Below, in pieces: positions 12,451 to 31,037 of a DNA stretch of 64,000 nt. The stretch comes from Oryzias latipes (taxonomy: Eukaryota > Chordata > Actinopteri > Beloniformes > Adrianichthyidae), in NCBI RefSeq assembly GCF_002234675.1, contig NC_019877.2, forward strand, positions 2,387,041 to 2,451,040. Reading direction: 5' to 3'. Made by a program: the position numbers and the translations under genes. The notes beneath the pieces were generated by a model. It was given only the letters and a program-made list of their open reading frames with translations, was not told the origin of the DNA and searched no databases. How positions within the stretch are numbered: the first letter of the stretch is position 1; every line of letters starts with the position of its first letter.

Positions 12451-13050
12451 TCAGATTTATGACGCAACCATGTCTCTGATTGTGATTATTTGAACTAAAA
12501 ATGTTCAACAGCAGAAAATATATTTTTCTATTGTTGCGTTTTAAAAGAATTAAGACCAAATACAATGAAAACAAATGGTATAATGTTTCATTACACTAAT
12601 TTAGGTAAATAAATAAATTAATAAATCCATCTCCACCTACACATTACTGCACACAAACAGAAAAAGACACAAAATAAGATTGGTTTAAACAAACAAACAA
12701 ACAAAGTAACATTTATGTAAAACAAAACATAAAGGGTGAAGTTATTTTGTACACACAGGGTGTACAAAATAAGGTTTATTGAATCTTCATATTATAGTTG
12801 TCATGTGAAAATTAAAAAAACTTTGATAACAAAACATAATCACGTTTAATAAAAATAAACTGTTGCAATTATCTGTGAAGATATTACACTTTTGAACTAG
12901 TTAAAAGTTATTAAAATGTTTTAAACAATTGCAAATTATATTCAGTAAAATCGCCATTTTAATTTTTTTAACCGGGTTTATACATTTGAAATTAATTGTA
13001 AAATATTTACGAAATTTTTTCATAATTTACATTAAAAAAACTTCACATTA
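12450..13050. other. AT-rich intergenic DNA between csnk1e and tmem184b
   Basis: No gene is seen. A perfect 13-bp inverted repeat (TTATTTTGTACAC) lies at 12742-12754 and 12760-12772 with a 5-nt loop. Its function is unknown. Confidence 0.5.
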
Positions 13051-13558
13051 ACTAGGACAGGAAGTGGTGGACACAAACAAACGTCACGTGGGGGGTCGGA
13101 TTGCCTACGTCATCCTCCTGGAATACAACTGCGCAAACTCAGTGTGCTTAGCCCGTGAGCCCTCCCTCTTTTTTAGTCCACAATAGACATCCAGACGTGA
13201 TTGGCTGACACATGCTTCTACATGCACGGTGGGCGTGGTTCCTGTGATCCGCCTTTAATCCGACAGGAATTGGTTTCCTAGCGGAGCTGCAGAGGGCGAG
13301 AAGTGACCGATTTAAGTCCACGAACCCCGAACAACTGTCTGAAAATGCACCGGAGAGGGCAATAAACGGTTAGAAGTTGTTGAACGTAACCGGATAAAGT
13401 TCAGCGCGAGAGGTCGTGGAGCGCGCGCGAGAAGTTTACATGGAAGTCCTGGGAGTGAGCGGTTGAGGTTTCCGAGGCCGATTCCAGTTTATTTATTTCA
13501 GACCGTTTTTGTTTTATCGAGGGCAACCCCCCCCCCCCCAGAGGGTTAATCTTCACAG
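13051..13558 (+). promoter_or_regulatory. tmem184b: tmem184b promoter and non-coding first exon
   Basis: A CpG-rich block ends at a strong splice donor, CTTCACAG|gtaagtaag, so the exon end is at 13558. A CACGTG E-box occurs at about 13085-13090, and GGCGTGG and GCGCGCGCGAG motifs lie nearby. The exon start is not resolvable. The first coding exon follows at 15066. Confidence 0.6.
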
Positions 13559-13848
13559 GTAAGTAAGTTTCTAAAAACTCTCAAATTTGATTTCACCCTT
13601 TTGTTTTACGAACTAAAATGGGATTACGTGTCACACTTTTTAGCTAGTTTTTGAAAAAGTTTAGCGGTTTTACCTAAAGGCCTTCATATCATTTATATTA
13701 AATCTAAGACATAGAAAAGTCTTAAAAGTTGATTATTGAGTTAAATTAAACTAACACTGTTGTTTCCCTTTTTTTTTTAAAGCGATAGTAACTAATTTAA
13801 TTCCAAATTTAAAACAAAAAAACCCTAAAATGATTTTATATATATATA

Positions 13849-13854
<6 letters not shown>

Positions 13855-13918
<64 letters not shown>
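13855..13918. repeat. (TA)n microsatellite
   Basis: About 32 uninterrupted TA units lie in tmem184b intron 1. The run is self-complementary and likely polymorphic. Confidence 0.95.
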
Positions 13919-13922
<4 letters not shown>

Positions 13923-14430
13923 TAATGATTTTCTTTTTTAATTGTGTAATGTATTCATTAATACGTTAAACAATCTTTGTTTTTTTTATTATTTTTGAAT
14001 ATGGCAAAAACTGTACAAACAAACAATTTAGACAAAAAAACAAAACAAAAGAGATTTTTGGTGCTTTACTTTTTTCTAACATCACATTATGACTGTTTTA
14101 TGCATTATAGTTATCCACCGCTTTATTTTGTAGTCCAAAAGCAGTCCAGCCTTTTGTCTCCACAGGAACCTCTGTAAATGAAAGGTTTTTCAAAATAAAA
14201 GTGCCTAGTTTGACTTAAAATGAAATACAGTGGACTTCCACCCCCTCTGCTCCCCGGTGCCCCCTCCATCTGCTGCTTTTTTCCTGACCCCCCCCCCCCA
14301 GCCTCTATAATATATGACGGCAGACTGTTTGTGCTCACCGGTTTGCACACATTGACCTTTTTGCCTTCCAATTGAAACGCACAGATGTTCTTTTGCCTCC
14401 ACCAGCTCACTGACCGTGGTATTATATGCC

Positions 14431-14431
<1 letters not shown>

Positions 14432-14468
<37 letters not shown>
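14432..14468 (+). repeat. (AC)n microsatellite
   Basis: An uninterrupted run of about 18 AC units lies in tmem184b intron 1. Confidence 0.95.
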
Positions 14469-14470
<2 letters not shown>

Positions 14471-15065
14471 TAGCCGACACTTTAAAAACAAACATATGAA
14501 TGAAAATTCTTAGTTCTGGTCAAAATATACAGTAAAGTTCAATGTATTTGAAATTATTGTATTTTTTTAACTTCTGTTGAACCAAAACTGACTAATGGTG
14601 ACACTTTTGCTGGCTTTCACTTAACTTTATTGACTATAATTGATCTAAATGATGTCAAATCTGTGATAAAACATCCCATAAACATGCCCATTTACAAACC
14701 ATGAGCAGCTGCTGGTTTTCTTTTGAGAAAATAAATGACTAACAGCTTCAGTAAATGGCAGTTTTTGTAAAGTGGGGTTAATGATGAGGATGAGGGTGGG
14801 GTGTGTTTACTTTATGCCGTCATTTTTAGACTGTGGAGTGATTGTTCGGACTGGTGTGACGCTGGTCAGATGGTATTCTGGACCAAACAGAAACCCACAA
14901 AAGTCAATATCAGATAGGACTCTTCAAACAGTCCTGGGGAGACGGCGACCTCCAGAGTCGGCGTGCTCCGACCCCTCCCTTTATCAGATGACGTGTTGCA
15001 CTGATAACTGGTTTCTGCGGAGACCAGGTTCTGCCGGCGTTTGAGCGTCTCCGTGTCCCGTCCAG

Positions 15066-21644
<6,579 letters not shown>

Positions 21645-23245
21645 AGCGACTCGACGGACCGTTTCCGCTCCCAGCTGTTGGGTGATGACACACGTGATCA
21701 GAACTTCAGACTCAACCGCGTGCGCTCAAAGTCACGCCACGCCGCCCTGGAACGTGGAAAGTGTGTGAGTCAGGCGTGTGAGTCACGCGTGACATTTTGG
21801 TCGGATGGACGCTCCGTTTTTTTTCTATCTCAGCTGAGCCATTGTTTGTTCTGGGACCGGGTCTCCCGGTGACGGAGCTGAGGGGGCGTCCCCCAAAGAC
21901 AGACTCCGCCTTATTTCACCAACCCTTTACCTCAACGTTGACATGCTTGGATACGGCAGAAGCAAACCGCAGAGAGCAAATGTGTTATTGATAGTGGAGA
22001 GAAGCAGCTTATAGATTATTCCTCTGCAAGCGCCGCTGGCGTTGGGAGTGGCGGCGGCGCGGACGGGATTAGGCCGCTGTAATTGGGGCGTCACTGAATG
22101 GTGGGGATTAAAGCTGGCGTGCTGCGTTCAGGCCTCAATGTAGGTTAAACGCTTTCAGACGGAGCTTAATAAGGAGGAAATATTCTCTCTGTGTGATTTT
22201 CTAAAACCCGGCTGCTCAGAAAACCAAACATTTTAGGTTTTCCTCTGCATTTATCTGCCGTCACTTTGCCGAGGATCCTGGATCCCAGAAGAAAAGTTTG
22301 TCCTTTTATTTTGAAAGACATTTTTTTTCTTTGATTGATTGTCGTCCTGCTCGTAATCCCAGTCCTGGAGTCTTCTAACCGAGTCGCCTGAAACGCCCCA
22401 CTCCTCAAAGCCTGCCGTTGCCCCGACCCAACACTAGGGGGCAAATGCACCTCATGGGCGCCCTCCTTTGTGTTTTGATCAGGAAAGTTGGGGGGGGGGG
22501 CTGCTGGTCTCAGAGGACGGGGATGGCTTTTGTCCTGAGGCTGCGGCTTATTTTTAGACGGCTGTTATTTTTAGAAAGGCTCCATCAGAGCGGCGGTTTG
22601 AGCGCCACGCTCCACCGTTTCCTCGCCACTGCTGGAATTTCTGCCTGAGCTGCTCCGTGTCTAAACAAACACATATTTTAGTCTGTATTTAATATTTGTA
22701 AGTGCTTGTTGTCTGATTTCTGTTTAGAAATATGTTAGTTTTATTTTTACAGACCCACAGCATGAAAATGCTGTTTTAAAATAATTGCATTTCTGAGTAT
22801 TTCTTTATTTTTTTTTTGTGAGTCAGGAGCAGACAAAACAAAAGCCGCTTGGAACAAATAATATTTGGGACGTAGAAAATAGGCTGGGCGGGGCTAGTCT
22901 CTCTGCTCCGCCCCTTTCTGATGCATTGATGCAACGTTCATCCATAAACGTCTTTGTTTGGAATCTGGATCTAAACTGAACGGCTGGATGGCGCCGATAT
23001 TGCTCGCCGTTTCTGTTGCTCGGGGTTTTGAGGGAAGCTAGCTCAGGTTTGGGCTAAAAAGAGCATAATCGTAATAAAAAGACGCTTTTAGAATCCATCC
23101 ACAGATGATCGGAACAGAGTTTTTTTTTAAACAAAAGATGCTTAGTGTTGAAAATACCTTATAAACTTTATCTGAGCTTCTTTCAGGCCTGAACTCTCAT
23201 AATGTGATCAATATCTGTAAAAATAAAAGATGTTTTTATCTTATA
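21645..23245 (+). other. tmem184b: Probable tmem184b 3' UTR
   Basis: The region after the stop codon has no other gene. The first good poly(A) signal that I see is AATAAA at 23222-23227. A CTCF-like core, ACACTAGGGGGCAAA, lies at about 22431-22445, and family-2 repeat sequence occupies about 22760-23030. The UTR end is inferred. Confidence 0.4.
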
Positions 23246-25450
23246 AATTCATTCCTCGCCTCATTCAAGCTCCAATTCAACAGCATCTTATGTACAATAT
23301 GTACAACATTTATTATAATATATAAAATAGACAATGTACTTAAATTTTCACAATAGAAAAAAATACATGTAATAAATACAAAGACCATTTTTGTTTTGCA
23401 GATCGTACAAAACATCCAGCACAAATCAACAGATGTTAAAATATTGAGAATAAATGCTATTCATGGGTCGCTAAATAGAAGCCTCGTGTGTTTAGGAGTT
23501 ATTTCTCAACACGCGTCTGCTGTCACACATCCTACTCTTAGAGAATATTGCTAGTACTAGTCAGTGGCCTAAGCTCCGCCCATTTTGGCCTGTGAGTGAC
23601 AAAAAAAAAAAAATCAAAACTGAAACAGGCCGACGGAAGTCTTCAAGTGAATCTGCTCTCTCAGCCTGCCGTGTCTACTTCCTGTGTCCTTCATCCCGCC
23701 ACCCCTCCGCCTCCTCATCTCCCTCGTTGCCATGGCGCCCAGTGGACCCTCCATGGTTCTCCCCAACGACGTACGAGTCATCATAGACAAACGACCTCCC
23801 CCAAGAATCCACCGTGACAAGCTGGTGCACACGAGACCGACGCGCGACACGATCGGCGGTTTGTAATCGTCATTGCAACACAACAGACTAGTCGTAAGTA
23901 CTTCTGGAAAACATCACAGCACTCGTTAGCTCGTCTTTTCATAATATCTACTTTTAAATACAAATAAAATATAGAATATTTCTCTTATAAATGTCACTCA
24001 AGGTTTTCGTCAGACATTACAAAGGACACAGAGTGGGAATGTACGCGGAGGGTTTGGTGTGGGATCCTGCTCTGCTGTGGCCCAGCGGCCGTCGGGGTCA
24101 CTGAGGTGGTCGTGCCCCCCCCCCCCCCCCCCCTCCCCTCCCCGCTGCGGTCTGCTGAAGGCACTGTGAAAACCAGCACTTCCTGCAGCAGTGATGAAAG
24201 TTGGTTAAGGAAAAATTCCCTGAACTTTTCTTTGAGCGATATGGCGGGCACAGAGCGAAATTTTGGAAAAATACGTGGTCTTAGATGCATTCTGGCAGCT
24301 AGTTATTCACTTCTTTATCAAGAAACTAAGACTAATTGGAGCATCATGATTTGTCATTCAAACCCCTAGTTTGACTCTCCATTAAGGACTTGCTGGTCCC
24401 AAAAAAGAATTTGGAAAATTGCTCAAAGTAACACAATCCTACAATCTACGCTTTTCCTTAAAGCTGCAAAACATACAATTGCTAAAATATAGTAACATCA
24501 AAGCCCCAAATGGCAAAAAGAACACCAGTAACTATGATATTCTATGAAAATACCTCAGTTATTTATACATTATTTCTGCTTTAGAAATGACTGATGTACA
24601 ACATCCACTTGCACTGTTTTCTCAAACTATAATTACATCAAAATATGGGATCTGCTTTAAACTATAATTCTATAACATAATACATCAATTCTTTAACACC
24701 AATACTAAGTAATCTGGGAAATATCAAAACAAACATACAAACTAAGCTAAACATTGTAAACATTATTTTTTAAGGGAGTGCGGGTCCAAACCATCAAATA
24801 CTTATAATTAATGTCAACTATACTGAACTAAATCATGGTAATTAGGAAATACAAATAAATTAGATAAAGAAATGTATTCAAAATAAAAACTGAAACTCAA
24901 AACTAAAATTGAAATTATTTCAAAATGTGGTTTTGAGATTATTTTACACAAAAAAGTATTTGACCTACACTACCTTAAAAATCTTTTCAATTTGTTTTTT
25001 ATCGTCTTCTCACAACTGAGGTCGTGACCACGCTCAATAATGACGATGCCTGCCATTATTTTAACACAAATTTGATCGCAAACTCTTCAGATGTGTTTGT
25101 GAAAGTTTAGCGTGGGTCCGCCAGTTTTGGTCTCTAGGGAAGCGAGTCACGCTAACCACGTGGTGCAGACAGAGCCAATCAGACCCGTCGACGCATCCGA
25201 AAGCAACTAAAACGTCCCGTCATTGGTCAATTAGGCCGGGAAGACGAGAGATGGCCACGACCATAGAGGAAGCGATCTGCGGAGAAATATAGAAAATAAA
25301 GCTAAAATTAGCTGATTTCACACCATTTTTTAATCCGGAAAGCGATTTGTCCGTAGAGATCAGGTCTTTATTTCCCGGAAAGTACGTTCGGTTTGCTCAA
25401 AAACCCGGATTTCCGGGAATTCCCGGAAGACTTTCATCACTGCTGCAGGA
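23246..25450. other. Intergenic region between tmem184b and maff
   Basis: The DNA is AT-rich with a 19-C run at 24115-24133. One short open frame with a good start context (gttgccATGG at 23732, stop at 23864-23866, 44 aa, with the stretch IIDKRPPPRIHRDKLVHT) does not resemble any protein I know. I see no splice context that would make it an exon. Nothing else is supported. Confidence 0.4.
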
Positions 25451-25460
25451 TCCATGGACT

Positions 25461-25466
25461 TTTATT
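25461..25466 (-). terminator. maff: Poly(A) signal of maff
   Basis: TTTATT on the + strand (AATAAA on the minus strand) lies about 460 bp downstream of the maff stop codon. It is the first canonical signal on that side. Confidence 0.5.
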
Positions 25467-25922
25467 TTGAAAGTGTCCTGTCGCAGCAGCAGCAGGTGAG
25501 CCAGCTTCCCCTCACCTGCACGGCGTGTGTGAGCCGAGGCTGCAGACGTGTTGGTGGGTGGGTGGGGGGGGGGGGGGTCTGTTTGGGGTGGGTGGAGCTT
25601 CAGCCACAGTCCAGTCATGTGACCTGGGTCCCCCCCACGCTTCCATCGTTGAGGTCTGTGCGCGTCTGCAGTCGCCTGCTTCACATTAAGCTGCGAGCGT
25701 CGCTGTGACCCCCCCTGACCCCCCCAGTCAGATCAGCATCACAGGCGTGTGAGATCTCTAGGAACTGTTTTTGCGTTGCATAATGTGAAAAAGTCGACAA
25801 CCGTGTTGTGTTTTTGTGGGGTACGGTCCTGCTGTGTGTCTGTGTGGTTACAGGTGCATGTGTGGTTGCATTGCAGACTCCTCCTGACACCCCCCCCCCT
25901 CCAGCGGCGGCGGCGCCTCCTC

Positions 25923-26530
25923 CTAGGACGGCTCCTGCTCTCTCTGCGGCTGCGACGGGCTCTTGACGATGGTGATGACGGAGGCGGTGTTGAGGCGCGG
26001 GGCCGTCGCCAGCAGGCTGCCCCCGCCCGCCTCCAGGCCCCTGGCGAACCTCTGCAGGGCGGCCAGCCGCGCGCCCAGGCCCTCCAGCTCTTTCCTCATG
26101 CCGGCGTTCTCGGCGCCCAGCCGCTCCACTTCACGCTGGAGCTCCATCTTCTGCTGCTCCAGGGCCTCGCGCTGGGAGACCCGCTTGACCCGGCAGCTGG
26201 CGGCGTAGCCTCGGTTCTTGAGGGTGCGGCGGCGCTGCTTCAGCTTCTGGATCTCCTCGCGGGACAGCCCCCGCAGGTGGAGGTTGAGCTCCCGCACCGA
26301 CAGGGACATGAGCTCGCTGTCCGACAGGAAGGGAACGTTCTCGCCACATTCCTGCTTCACCTGGAGAACAGATCCATACGTCAAGCTCTGCAGTTTTAGA
26401 GAGGAAAGACCCGCTGTGATGAAAACGGGTTTTAGGCAGAATCAGGATGAAAAGAGAGAGAGGATGAAGAATGACTCATCCTTTTCCTGCGTCTTACCTT
26501 CAGGGCTTTGCTGTTCCTCTCCGTCGTCAT
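25923..26530 (-). CDS. maff: Small Maf bZIP transcription factor (MafF type)
   Basis: Small Maf proteins bind MARE/antioxidant elements as homodimers (repressing) or with CNC factors such as Nrf2 and p45 NF-E2. There are two coding exons on the minus strand: 26530-26498 ([11 protein letters not shown]) and 26360-25923, 156 aa in total. The extended homology region [13 protein letters not shown] (residues 32-44), the basic region [18 protein letters not shown] (54-71), a leucine zipper to about 115 and the terminal ASVITIVKS are all present. There is no acidic transactivation domain, as expected for small Mafs. The internal split after KALK matches other small Maf genes. Assignment to MafF, not MafG or MafK, rests on the csnk1e/tmem184b neighbours. 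The start-codon exon extends upstream to an acceptor at about 26583. Confidence 0.9.
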
Positions 26531-26582
26531 GATCAAACTCTCCGTATTTTCCTCCGAGCAGCAGCCAAAACAAACACCGACA

Positions 26583-28757
26583 CTGGAGAGAGAGCGGGAA
26601 AAACCAGACCAAAACTTTAGGTGATCTCACATGACTCCCTCTGGTCCGTTTCTGTCCCGTCCGTCGCCGGCGTCTCACAAGACAGCCCGTCATGCACCGG
26701 AGTAAAAGCAGAAGCTGCAGGTCCTTCATGCTTCTCCAAACGTGCTCTCTCATAAAACCATGTGGTTTGATATTAGAGGAAGAGGAGGTTTGAAAAACAG
26801 CACGCCGCTTTCTGTTCGCTGGAACCACCAGCAGGAAGTGTCTGCCCTCCGGTTGCTCAAAGCAGGTGTCCTAACCAATCCCCTCCACACTTCCTCTTGT
26901 CAACACAACACCAACGGTCCACAGCTTTCACTGGGAGAAGCCCGGGCGCCGTCCGCTGGGCTCGGAGGACGGGGAGCCTTTGACCCGCCTGATCTGCGGG
27001 GACGTTCTAAACGCGAAGAGAACTGATCTCTAGATTTCCGTCTTCTTGCGCAGCGATTGCATCAAGTCTTTCAACATGACTGCGAAGGTCAGCCCACCAA
27101 TACTGCCGTGTGGGATGAAAGCTCAGCTGCTTTTTCTGCGAGTCACCCTTTGGTCGGGTTGCTTCAGATCAAGATAAAGATGACTACAACTTCGGGATTT
27201 TTTTTTCTCTTCTTCTTCCCCTTTTCTGTCTTCAGAACCTCCAATTAGAACCAGCAAATGTAACCCCCCTGCCATCAAAAAAGGCCCACGGGGGGTTTTC
27301 CCACGTCGCTTTCGAGAACTTTCTGATGTCTTGGCGTTCTCTTCAGACGAGTCTCCAAAAGGAAGACCGCTGATCCACAGCGGTGCCACGCCGCCGCTGA
27401 GCAAAGCGTCTGCTGGTTCCATCTTTTATGACTATTTTACAGTCCTACTTTGTGTTTCATAACAATAAAAGTTGTCCTTTGTTACGGCACCTTGCAGTAA
27501 AAGCGTGACATCTTTGGTTTGTTACACAATCCCGGTTGTGCAAAGCTTGTGCTACTTTCTCTTCTTTTTATTTAGGCCATTTCCACAAGTTTGAATCTAT
27601 TTAGTTGCTCCTTTAGTGTTTTTGTTGGTGTTTTCTAAACACCCAAAAGCTTTTTTACTTTTTAAAATTTATATTTAGTTTGTTTGTTGCTGTTTTAAGC
27701 CTCTTCGGAGACACTTTTACTATATTTTTCCTTGTTGTTGTGGTCAAAGTCCTCTTTGTTTTTCTGTTTTGAACCTGTGGTGTCAGGAGGGAAAATTAAT
27801 CCCTGCTTTCTGTCTGGCAGGCTAAATCAGGATCCCTGTTTATACCTCATCCACAGTCCAAGAGGTGGACAAACTACAGCTAACATACGTCACGTTTTTT
27901 TAAATAACTCCATTTCCCAGACGTTCCAGTGTCTTTTCCAGCAAAGAAAAAAAATGTCGGAGGTTTGAGGTCGCAGCCGTCCAAACAGCCGACGGTCTGA
28001 GGCTCAAACCGAAAGACCGCCGTTTCGTAAAGTCACGGTGATTCAGCAATAAAGCCTCTGCTCAGCTCCGCCAAGACCCAAAGTGAAAACACGTCCAGTA
28101 AACACACCCAAAAAAGAGTTTCTTATTTTAAAAATACAAAATATTGTTGTTGTTTTTTATTTTTCTTAAAAATACCACTGTAGAACCAGCAGAGTTAAGT
28201 AACGCGATCGAAGCCGAGAGCAACAAGTGAACGCACCACGGCCGGACCAACGCCACATTCTTATGAGAATAAAACCTCTTAAGACTCTATTTCATTTACA
28301 TTTAATAACTCATTTATTAAATATTAAGTCACGTGGACTTGATTTCCTCCGTTCATCAAAAATCTACACTTGTGATCTGTTGAGCGTTAGCTTAGGCGGT
28401 GCTGCGATAGTAAACAGCCATCCTGACCTCAATTAAACCTTTAAATATCCGTTTTCAAAACACTTAAAAGGCAAAGATAACATACAACCACCAAATCCAA
28501 CCGCAATAACTCAAACGACGCCCGAATAAAGACTTTATTACGACGCTATGCCGAATTATTCGCCATATTTTAAACATGCTAGTTATGTTATCTGTTAGCA
28601 TTTAGCATCAACCGTTACAGACGAGCTTTAGGGGATAAAACAAACAGCCCCTCCTGCCAGGGAGACCCCGTCTGACTTTCTCTGTTATTACCGCCGAATT
28701 ACGCGTTAAAACAGAAGGTTTTAGTCTTTGATAAATATTTATTTACAAATTATTTAC
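26583..28757 (-). other. maff: maff first intron
   Basis: A 2.2 kb stretch lies between the start-codon exon and the upstream non-coding exon. No other gene is recognised. Several frames of 60-100 codons occur on both strands without homology that I know. Confidence 0.4.
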
Positions 28758-28880
28758 CTGCTGAGTCGACGCGACTCTGGCGACAAAATGTCAGTCCGCC
28801 TGTTCCCGGAATTACTCTGCTGTTCTCTGAGGTTGGATTCTTTCATTCATAAAAAACACTGTGACAATGACGTCAAGCCT
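28758..28880 (-). promoter_or_regulatory. maff: maff non-coding first exon and promoter
   Basis: Reading the minus strand, an exon ends GACTCAGCAG|gtaaata, giving a donor at 28757. Just upstream is a full cAMP-response element, TGACGTCA, at 28868-28875. The exon's end contains TGCTGAGTCG, close to a MARE half (TGCTGAGTCA), which could allow autoregulation by Maf/CNC dimers; that is speculation. The transcription start is not resolved. Confidence 0.5.
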
Positions 28881-30770
28881 AAAGAATGAGGGCGGAGTCG
28901 ACCCCGCCCCCGCCGCGTACTCCTGGAGGATGTAAACAAGTGATCCCAACGTCTTGACCGACAAAGTTTCACTTTTTGGAAAAAACGACGCTCCTAAAAT
29001 GAGAAACGGTACCGTGACTTAAAAATAAACACCTTTTTTTTTCTAAATAAAAGTTTGCAATCTCTTTAAGTGATAACATGATAAAAGTAAAAATCAAAAG
29101 TAAAAATAAAACAAAAAGCAATAAGAAAAGTAGAAACGAAATAACTAAAGAAAAAGAAACAAATAATAGTCAATATGCTAATCTGATAAATAAAAGAAGA
29201 AAAAGTAAATCAGCTTTTTTTTAGCATATTTAAAAGAGCAAAACGTAATTTTCTGCTGTCGACATGACTCAGGTAACCTTGATTGCAACATCAAACAAAG
29301 AGCTGCTAACTTCCTGGTTTGGTGACATTTTTTTTCTAGGACCTTTGGACCGTGGCAGAGACACGCGATCTGAGGGGATGAATCAGGCCTTTCCTAAGGG
29401 AAACTTTCGGGATCACCAGTTGTCAGAAAAGCTGCACTCGTTGGCCTTCCATGTGCCGAGTGTGACGTTTGGTGGAGGGAGGATTATGGTGGGGGGTTGA
29501 CTGTAACTCAGAATGCTCCAGCATACCTGGAGACTTTGTGGGAGCGGACTGGTTTGGTGCGGAAGAACTGGACTGGACTGAGCTGAACCGACTTCTGACA
29601 TTTTTGGGAGGATTTAGAGCAAGGAGGCTTTTAAATAACCTCATGAATTTGCTTTTGGAAGAACAGCTGAACTTATGGACCAGGGATCTGAAACCTTCAA
29701 CACTTAAAAATGCCATGCAAATCCATCTAACCACAGATTTTATGTTACTGTTATGATGACTAAGTAAACTTTTTTTTTTTTTGCATAAATGAAACATAAA
29801 CATAAAGAAAAAAATAACCATCTTCGTGAAATATGAAAAGCCTGCTTCACAATATAACTTTTTACAGATGTTCACATGACTTTCTTTCAAATTAAAAGAC
29901 ACCCTGTGTGACACAGGAAAATATCAAAGCAGCAAATGTAAAAAATGTCATATCAGCAGTATTTATTTTACCATTTGTGGTGCATGTCACACAGAAATGT
30001 TGTAAATTGTAAATCAGAGCTTATTAAGTGAATCTAATTGTATTTTTTTAACAAATAAAAACCTTGACTTGTTAAAAAAAAACAATAGATAAATAAATGA
30101 AATAAAAATAAAAAAATAAAAAAATAATAAATTCCCCCATTTAATCCAGTGCAACTTCATTCTGGTTGTGTTTACTGATCCGTGGAATATGGCGCTCAGA
30201 AATCTGTCAAAATGTTTTAATCCGATTTTGTCAAACTTTGTAGCTGAACCACTTTTGGAGCATTATGGGTACCGTAGTCCGGAGCCTTGCAGAGTTATGC
30301 ATTAACTTCTTTTTTTTTGTATTTGTTAATTTTTACTTTACAGTTACTTTTTAAAATGGAAAACTTTTCTGTTCTTTAACCAGAGAGCCACAAGGGACGA
30401 GTAGAACCACATGTTACTCCGGACCTTCAGGTTGCAGACCACTGATATAGGAGGATCATATCAATGCAGCAAATGTAGCATAGGTAGTACAATCTAAACT
30501 AAAATCAAATCAGAGCTAAATAAGTGACCCTTACCTTGTTTAAAATCTTTAAATTTGTTTAAAAAAAACAGACCTTGTGATTTGGTGAACCTTAACTCAG
30601 GTTGTGCGTCAAGTCAAAGGTCAAATATCAAATTATGGATTCTGAATGGAATTTCAGTTAAGTTTATAAATTTATAAAAAAAAGTTGAGTAAAAATCTTT
30701 GCAATACAGTGTAAATAACTCTGTTTTTGCATTGTTATGCAGACAAGTGTGACCTGAAAGACTTGCTGTT
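28881..30770. other. AT-rich intergenic region between maff and tomm22
   Basis: No gene is seen. The DNA is rich in A runs (for example 29090-29170 and 30060-30130). Open frames around 29260-29910 have no protein features that I recognise. Confidence 0.5.
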
Positions 30771-30781
30771 AAACAGCCCCT

Positions 30782-30798
30782 CCGCCAGGGGGCGCTCC
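30782..30798 (+). promoter_or_regulatory. CTCF-like motif upstream of tomm22
   Basis: CCGCCAGGGGGCGCTCC fits the vertebrate CTCF core (CCnnnAGGGGGCGC) closely. It lies about 255 bp upstream of the tomm22 start codon, in the interval between the divergent maff and tomm22 genes. Confidence 0.55.
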
Positions 30799-31037
30799 TT
30801 GCTTTTCCTCAGAGTCGTGACTCACCCCTGCCTGCTAACTTCATCCGAGCCAAGGAGCCTCACGTTTTCTCACCGTGACCTCGGACTGTTGCTGAGTCGA
30901 TGCGCGCCTTACAGCTTTATTTGTCATTCAAGTCGGGAAAATTGTCACACACACACAAATTATACCGAAGCGTTTAGTTGTTTATCCGCGTTTCTGTCGA
31001 CTCGTTTACCGGAAACGCAGCCGCACGAGCGGAGGAC

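Noticed and set aside
23614-23883. Minus-strand 89-codon frame opposite the 23.7 kb orphan frame
   Set aside because: There is no known domain, the composition is low-complexity Arg/Gly-rich, and no splice or poly(A) context was found.
25749-26399. 216-codon + strand frame opposite maff
   Set aside because: It is the shadow of the GC-rich maff coding exon, whose bZIP sequence, splice junction and stop are clearly on the minus strand.
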